A stretch of 15,983 bases of DNA from an uncultured Lachnobacterium sp. GTDB taxonomy: Bacteria > Bacillota > Clostridia > Lachnospirales > Lachnospiraceae. Of this stretch, positions 15,014 to 15,983 are shown in pieces. The notes under the pieces are model-generated. The model did not search any database and was not told where the DNA came from. It worked only from the letters and a program-made list of their open reading frames with translations. A program made the position numbers and the translations under genes. The DNA lies in contig CAMFPD010000029.1 in the NCBI GenBank assembly GCA_945971355.1, positions 1-15,983 of the forward strand, given 5' to 3'. Each line of letters starts with the position of its first letter. Position 1 is the first letter of the stretch.

Positions 15014-15529
15014 GTGAGTAAGTTAACAATTGTATTACTAGTAATTTTAGTAGTTCTTATCGTAGCTTTTATAGCATTACACTTTCTCGGCAAACGTGCT
15101 CAGAAGAAAAAAGAGGAGCAGGATGCTCAGATTGCAGCTGCTTCACAGCAGATTACAATGCTTGTAATAGATAAGAAACGTATGCGTCTCAAAGATGCTG
15201 GTTTACCACAGCAGATACTTGAGCAGACTCCTAAGATGATGCGTCGTTCAAAGCTTCCAATCGTTAAGGCTAAGGTTGGTCCAAGAGTCATGTCTCTTAT
15301 TGCTGACGAAGCTATCTTCGAGGAGATTCCTGTTAAGAAGGAAGTTAAGGCAAGTGTGAGTGGTATCTACATAACAAGTGTTCGCGGTCTTCGTGGACCT
15401 ATCGAAAAGCCTGCAAAGAAAAAGAGCTTCCGCGTCAGAATGCAGGAAAAGTACAATCAGGCAAATGCAGAGCTCAAGGCTGAGAAAGAAAAGGCTCAGA
15501 AAGAGAAAGAATCTAAGAAAAAGAAATAA
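15014..15529 (+). CDS. Small single-pass membrane protein with basic coiled-coil tail, unknown function
   Basis: 171 residues starting at GTG 15014, 8 bases after GGAGG (15001-15005). An N-terminal membrane helix (about residues 4-25, LTIVLLVILVVLIVAFIALH) is followed by Lys/Arg-rich sequence, so the body should be cytoplasmic. Residues 40-130 look like a small folded domain with repeated hydrophobic strands (ITMLVID, LPIVKAKVG, SGIYITSVRGLRGP). The last 45 residues are a very basic Lys/Glu coiled coil ending KESKKKK. I do not recognise a named family; the pattern looks like a conserved clostridial membrane protein. The positive tail could bind nucleic acid or the membrane, but that is inference. 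It has its own promoter and terminator, so it forms a monocistronic unit. Confidence 0.85.
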   Translation: MSKLTIVLLVILVVLIVAFIALHFLGKRAQKKKEEQDAQIAAASQQITMLVIDKKRMRLKDAGLPQQILEQTPKMMRRSKLPIVKAKVGPRVMSLIADEAIFEEIPVKKEVKASVSGIYITSVRGLRGPIEKPAKKKSFRVRMQEKYNQANAELKAEKEKAQKEKESKKKK

Positions 15530-15539
15530 TGTATTATTT

Positions 15540-15577
15540 AATGGCCCCATCCTTTATGGACGGGGCCATTCATTTTT
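15540..15577 (+). terminator. Rho-independent terminator
   Basis: AATGGCCCC (15540-15548) pairs perfectly with GGGGCCATT (15562-15570), and an inner CC/GG pair can extend the stem. TTTTT follows at 15573-15577. It terminates the small membrane-protein gene, whose stop lies at 15527-15529. On the minus strand the hairpin follows the DUF1934-like stop and leads into T-rich sequence, so it may serve both convergent genes. Confidence 0.9.
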
Positions 15578-15578
15578 C

Positions 15579-15983
15579 CTACACCAATTTAAAATTCTTT
15601 GATCCCTTTGGAGATACTGTAAGCTTAATCTTGCAATCTCCAACATACTCATAATTCACATCCAGAGCATAACTCACTTCTACATTAATCAGTTCCTCTG
15701 TCTCTTCCACCTTAATATCCTTGGCATCAATTCCAATCTGGAGACTGCCATAAGGAGTATAGTAATATGTAATATTCTTTTTACCAGTTTCAAAAATCAT
15801 ATGTACACTCATCTCTCCCTGACGAAGCACCTCAAGTGTATCATTTGTAAATTTTATTTTTGTTTTCAAGGCTTCACTGGTGCCTTCCATTATCTCGTCA
15901 TAAATCACAAAGTGCTTTCCATTTCTGAAAAAATACTCGCCCTTTGATATTACTTCCATATTTTCTGACTGCTGACCTTCTGC
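15579..15983 (-). CDS. DUF1934 (YwiB-like beta-barrel) protein, 5' end outside the window
   Basis: 134 residues are visible, ending at TAG 15581-15579. The first in-frame ATG (15959) has no ribosome binding site, and the frame stays open upstream to the window edge, adding AEGQQSEN. The real start is therefore beyond 15983. Sequence such as SKGEYFFRNGKHFVIYDE, MSVHMIFETGKKNITYYYTP, YGSLQIGIDAKDI and VEVSYALDVNYEYVGDCKIK gives the alternating strands of the DUF1934/calycin-like barrel. The matching blocks are 'G.YYF.NGKHY..YDE', 'G.L..GI.' and 'Y.LE.N'. Family function is not established; YwiB of Bacillus is the best-known member. It is convergent with the small membrane-protein gene and shares its terminator. 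Confidence 0.82.
   Translation of the reverse strand, partial: AEGQQSENMEVISKGEYFFRNGKHFVIYDEIMEGTSEALKTKIKFTNDTLEVLRQGEMSVHMIFETGKKNITYYYTPYGSLQIGIDAKDIKVEETEELINVEVSYALDVNYEYVGDCKIKLTVSPKGSKNFKLV

Noticed and set aside
14733..15017. 94-codon plus-strand frame over the repeat region
   Set aside because: It is the 21-bp repeat read in another frame; periodicity keeps it open without implying a gene.

Overview
The window reads as draft-assembly DNA from a low-GC anaerobic Firmicute, most likely a gut Lachnospiraceae (relatives of Agathobacter/Roseburia). This rests on the AT-rich sequence, strong AGGAGG-type ribosome binding sites, GTG starts, a DUF1934-type gene, an Rpn/PD-(D/E)XK 'transposase-like' nuclease gene and a Wzx/Wzy cell-surface polysaccharide cluster. 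The genus is inference. The first 45 bases are not biological: they are an Illumina Nextera i7 adapter, so the true contig starts at base 46 and the first gene is cut there.

Layout. Bases 46-411 hold the 5' part of an unrecognised leftward gene with its own promoter candidate and ribosome binding site. From 13538 down to 616 runs one leftward polysaccharide operon. In transcription order it is: polyprenyl-phosphate sugar-1-phosphate transferase (initiating enzyme, GTG start), a 435-bp tandem-duplication scar, a DUF4422 glycosyltransferase, a GT2 glycosyltransferase, a Wzy-type polymerase, two more GT2 enzymes, a Wzx-type flippase, a capsular-synthesis (PF05704-like) glycosyltransferase, a CDP-glycerol glycerophosphotransferase-like protein, a membrane acyltransferase and a terminal GT2 protein. 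Apart from the duplication scar, genes in the operon overlap or sit 1-30 bases apart, implying one transcript. To the right, on the + strand, are the Rpn-family nuclease gene (13850-14941, ending in a 21-bp-repeat coiled coil) and a small single-pass membrane protein gene (15014-15529) with a clear promoter and terminator. A leftward DUF1934-like gene enters from the right edge.

How it works together (family-based inference). The initiating transferase loads the first sugar phosphate on undecaprenyl phosphate. Up to six glycosyltransferases extend the repeat unit. The glycerophosphotransferase-like enzyme and the acyltransferase probably add a polyol phosphate and an O-acyl group. Wzx flips the lipid-linked unit and Wzy polymerises it outside. 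No chain-length/tyrosine-kinase module, attachment enzyme or nucleotide-sugar genes are in the window. Base composition is mosaic: the two end genes of the operon are visibly GC-richer than the central genes, as in exchangeable capsule loci.

The points most worth checking are the exact 435-bp tandem duplication across the sugar transferase/DUF4422 junction with 3-bp microhomology, a strong in-frame internal ribosome binding site in the Rpn gene that would make a 93-residue C-terminal protein, and a 9-bp-armed palindrome carrying face-to-face extended -10 promoters between the operon and the Rpn gene. I found no clearly undescribed system.
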